Of a DNA stretch of 64,000 bases, positions 61,815 through 64,000 are shown in pieces (position 1 is the stretch's first letter; every line of letters begins with the position of its first letter). The DNA is from Lacibacter sediminis (GTDB lineage Bacteria > Bacteroidota > Bacteroidia > Chitinophagales > Chitinophagaceae): the NCBI RefSeq assembly GCF_014168535.1, contig NZ_CP060007.1, positions 434,001 to 498,000 on the forward strand, in the 5' to 3' direction. The notes under the pieces were generated by a model. The model was not told the origin of the DNA and made no database searches. It saw nothing but the letters and a program-made list of their open reading frames with translations. Made by a program: the position numbers and the translations under genes.

Positions 61815-64000
61815 TCATTCCAAAATCGGCCTCAACCACCTCGTCACTTCCTCCAGGCTCATTCCTTTGCGTTTGGTATAATCATTCAACTGATCCTTTT
61901 CAATTTTACCTACACCAAAATATTTTGATTCAGGATGAGCGAAATACCAACCGCAAACAGATGATGCGGGATACATCGCCAGTGATTCTGTCAAGTGGAT
62001 ACCGGTTGCTTCTTCGCCACCAAGTAAAGAGAACAATTTGTATTTCTCTGTATGATCAGGGCAGGCAGGATAGCCCGGTGCCGGACGGATACCCAAGTAT
62101 TGTTCTTTAATGAGATCTTCGTTGCTCAATGTTTCATCTTTTGCATAACCCCAGAATTCTTTCCGTGTACGTTGATGCAATACTTCTGCAAAAGCTTCCG
62201 CTAAACGGTCGGCCAATGCCTGTAACATGATCTTGTTATAATCATCATGTGCTGCTTCAAAGCGTTTGATGTGTTCTTCAATACCATGAATGGTAACTGC
62301 AAATGCACCAATGTGATCTTGTGCTTTTGTATCTGTGGGTGCAATAAAATCTGCTAAGGATATATTCGGTTGTCCTTCAGTTTTCTTGATCTGCTGACGA
62401 AGGAATTGAAGATGTACCACTTCATCCGGTCCTGCCTGTTCATGTAATACAGACACAGAATCTTTTCCATCACTATTTGCGAGCCAGAAGCCAATCGTTC
62501 CTTTTGCAGTCAACCATTTTTCTTTTATAATCTTATCCAGTAATGCATTCGCATCATTGTAAAGCTTGGTTGCTTCAACACCTACCACGCTATCGCTTAA
62601 GATAGCCGGGAATTTGCCATGCAGCTCCCACGCAATAAAGAAGGGCTGCCAATCAATATAACTCCTGATCTCTTCAAGATCATATGCGTCAAATTGCTTT
62701 GCGCCGGTAAAGGTTGGTGGAACAGGCGTGAAATTATTCCAGTCGATTTTTACTTTGTTGTTCTGCGCTTCTTCAAAACGTAAGAACTGTTTAACAACTT
62801 TCTTATTATTAAAATCATCACGAAGTTTTTCATATTCTGCCTGGATGCCTTGCAGGAAAGCAGGTTTCTGCTCAGGGCTTAATAAGTTGCCGGCAACAGT
62901 TACACTACGGCTTGCATCCAATACATGGATCACACCCTCTTCGTACTGCGGATTAATTTTTACTGCGGTATGCATACGTGAAGTAGTTGCACCACCAATG
63001 AGCAATGGTTGCTTCATGCCCCTGCGTTTCATTTCATGTGCCACATGCACCATTTCATCCAACGAAGGAGTGATCAATCCACTCAGACCGATGATATCTA
63101 CATTTTCTTTTTGTGCAGTATCTAAAATTTTATCGGTTGATACCATTACACCCAGATCAATTACATCATAACCATTACAACCGAGCACAACACCAACAAT
63201 ATTTTTACCAATATCATGCACATCGCCTTTTACTGTAGCCAATAAGATTTTTGCAGCACCTGCACTTTCTTCATTCACTGTTCCTGCTGCAAGATGTGCC
63301 TGTTTACGATCTTCTTTTTCCTGTTCGATGTATGGGGTAAGAATAGCCACGCTCTTCTTCATCACCCTTGCACTCTTTACTACCTGTGGCAAAAACATTT
63401 TACCTGCACCAAACAGGTCACCCACTACATCCATGCCCGCCATAAGTGGTCCTTCAATCACCTCAAGCGGTGCACTGTATTTCTGTCTCGCTTCTTCAGT
63501 ATCAATATCAATATAATCGGTGATGCCGTTGACCAATGAATGCTTCAAGCGTTCTTCAACCGAACTGTTACGCCATGCTTCATCTTTTACAATTTCTTTT
63601 CCTTTTGCTTTAACTGTTTCAGCAAAGTTGATGAGTTTTTCGGTGGCTTCGTTGTTATCGTTGTTACGGTTGAGTATTACATCTTCACAGAGGTTGCGAA
63701 GGTTCGGTTCAATTTCATCATACACTACCAGCTGACCTGCGTTTACGATGCCCATGTCCATCCCTGCTTTGATAGCATAGTAGAGAAACACACTGTGCAT
63801 GGCTTCACGCACATGTTCATTACCACGGAAGGAGAACGAAAGATTACTTACACCACCACTTACTTTGGTTAGTGGCATCAGTGCTTTGATTTCTTTGGTT
63901 GCTTCAACAAAATCAACACCGTAGTTATTATGTTCTTCCAAACCGGTTGCAATAGCAAAAATGTTTGGATCGAAAATGATATCCTGTGGTGCAAAACCAA
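61815..64000 (-). CDS. metH: Cobalamin-dependent methionine synthase, C-terminal portion (cut by window edge)
   Basis: The frame stays open to the right edge; the residues just before the TTG at 63941 read [19 protein letters not shown], the normal MetH pterin-domain sequence, so that TTG is not the start. The 728 residues seen include the end of the folate domain, the B12 cap ([20 protein letters not shown]), the cobalamin site DVHDIGKN (D-x-H-x-x-G, His as lower ligand) and the AdoMet activation domain ([33 protein letters not shown]). Homocysteine is methylated with 5-methyl-THF. The homocysteine-binding domain would lie outside the window. Confidence 0.95.
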   Translation of the reverse strand, partial: GFAPQDIIFDPNIFAIATGLEEHNNYGVDFVEATKEIKALMPLTKVSGGVSNLSFSFRGNEHVREAMHSVFLYYAIKAGMDMGIVNAGQLVVYDEIEPNLRNLCEDVILNRNNDNNEATEKLINFAETVKAKGKEIVKDEAWRNSSVEERLKHSLVNGITDYIDIDTEEARQKYSAPLEVIEGPLMAGMDVVGDLFGAGKMFLPQVVKSARVMKKSVAILTPYIEQEKEDRKQAHLAAGTVNEESAGAAKILLATVKGDVHDIGKNIVGVVLGCNGYDVIDLGVMVSTDKILDTAQKENVDIIGLSGLITPSLDEMVHVAHEMKRRGMKQPLLIGGATTSRMHTAVKINPQYEEGVIHVLDASRSVTVAGNLLSPEQKPAFLQGIQAEYEKLRDDFNNKKVVKQFLRFEEAQNNKVKIDWNNFTPVPPTFTGAKQFDAYDLEEIRSYIDWQPFFIAWELHGKFPAILSDSVVGVEATKLYNDANALLDKIIKEKWLTAKGTIGFWLANSDGKDSVSVLHEQAGPDEVVHLQFLRQQIKKTEGQPNISLADFIAPTDTKAQDHIGAFAVTIHGIEEHIKRFEAAHDDYNKIMLQALADRLAEAFAEVLHQRTRKEFWGYAKDETLSNEDLIKEQYLGIRPAPGYPACPDHTEKYKLFSLLGGEEATGIHLTESLAMYPASSVCGWYFAHPESKYFGVGKIEKDQLNDYTKRKGMSLEEVTRWLRPILE

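Noticed and set aside
62728-63171. Open frame of 147 residues on the + strand inside metH
   Set aside because: It is antisense to the conserved cobalamin domain of metH and has no start signals or family match.

Overview
The window looks like a piece of a Bacteroidota chromosome, most likely family Chitinophagaceae. The evidence is a moderate-to-low GC content, weak or absent Shine-Dalgarno sequences with frequent TTG starts, promoters of the Bacteroidota type (TTTG or TTG, then TAnnTTTG), a 39-residue THX-like ribosomal peptide, a DUF6089-type outer-membrane protein, TonB-dependent transport and a carotenoid cluster of the saproxanthin kind. I saw no tRNA, rRNA, CRISPR array, complete insertion sequence or prophage.

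Region 1 (1-30412) is one long surface-glycan locus, all on the + strand. It holds about a dozen glycosyltransferases (GT2, GT4, a GT10 fucosyltransferase and a GT23-like fucosyltransferase), a Wzy-like polymerase, three large membrane proteins, three SAM-methyltransferase-like genes, a polysaccharide deacetylase, a GNAT acetyltransferase, a WcaF-type acetyltransferase and two tandem CDP-paratose-epimerase-like SDR proteins. It also has the GDP-fucose pair gmd-fcl and a CpsB/YwqE-type PHP phosphatase. Making GDP-L-fucose and carrying two fucosyltransferase-type genes points to a fucose-containing polysaccharide or glycoprotein glycan.

Region 2 (30497-38405) is a putative light-controlled carotenoid locus. 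A MerR protein with a cobalamin-binding domain carries the CarH/LitR adenosyl-B12 signature (W-x9-EH and E-x-H-x-x-G). It is followed by an ECF sigma factor and then crtI, crtB, idi, a crtD-like desaturase, cruF, crtZ and a fused lycopene cyclase. Between the regulator and the sigma gene lie two copies of a 31-bp palindromic site (TGTTTAA-N17-TTAAACA). One overlaps the likely sigma promoter, which suggests an operator. I consider this the most interesting system in the window.

Region 3 (38451-52730) is mostly housekeeping: a small membrane protein with a prohibitin, a DUF6089-like protein, serC-DUF1015, a TPR protein, a long-chain acyl-CoA synthetase, pyrH, an anchored coiled-coil protein, pdxH, a THX peptide, HU, DUF4286, exonuclease III and a dihaem cytochrome c. 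Between fadD and pyrH, a GIY-YIG gene sits against about 400 bp of tandem MITE-like repeats. Three long-armed inverted-repeat elements of one architecture are scattered from 37609 to 44429.

Region 4 (52867-60681) has an RDD membrane protein and then a minus-strand set: a vanadium-haloperoxidase-like lipoprotein, a fasciclin protein, a DUF4331 protein apparently split into two genes, a TPR lipoprotein and a TonB-dependent receptor. A PAS-LuxR regulator is divergent from this set. The window ends inside metH (cobalamin-dependent methionine synthase), which runs off the right edge.
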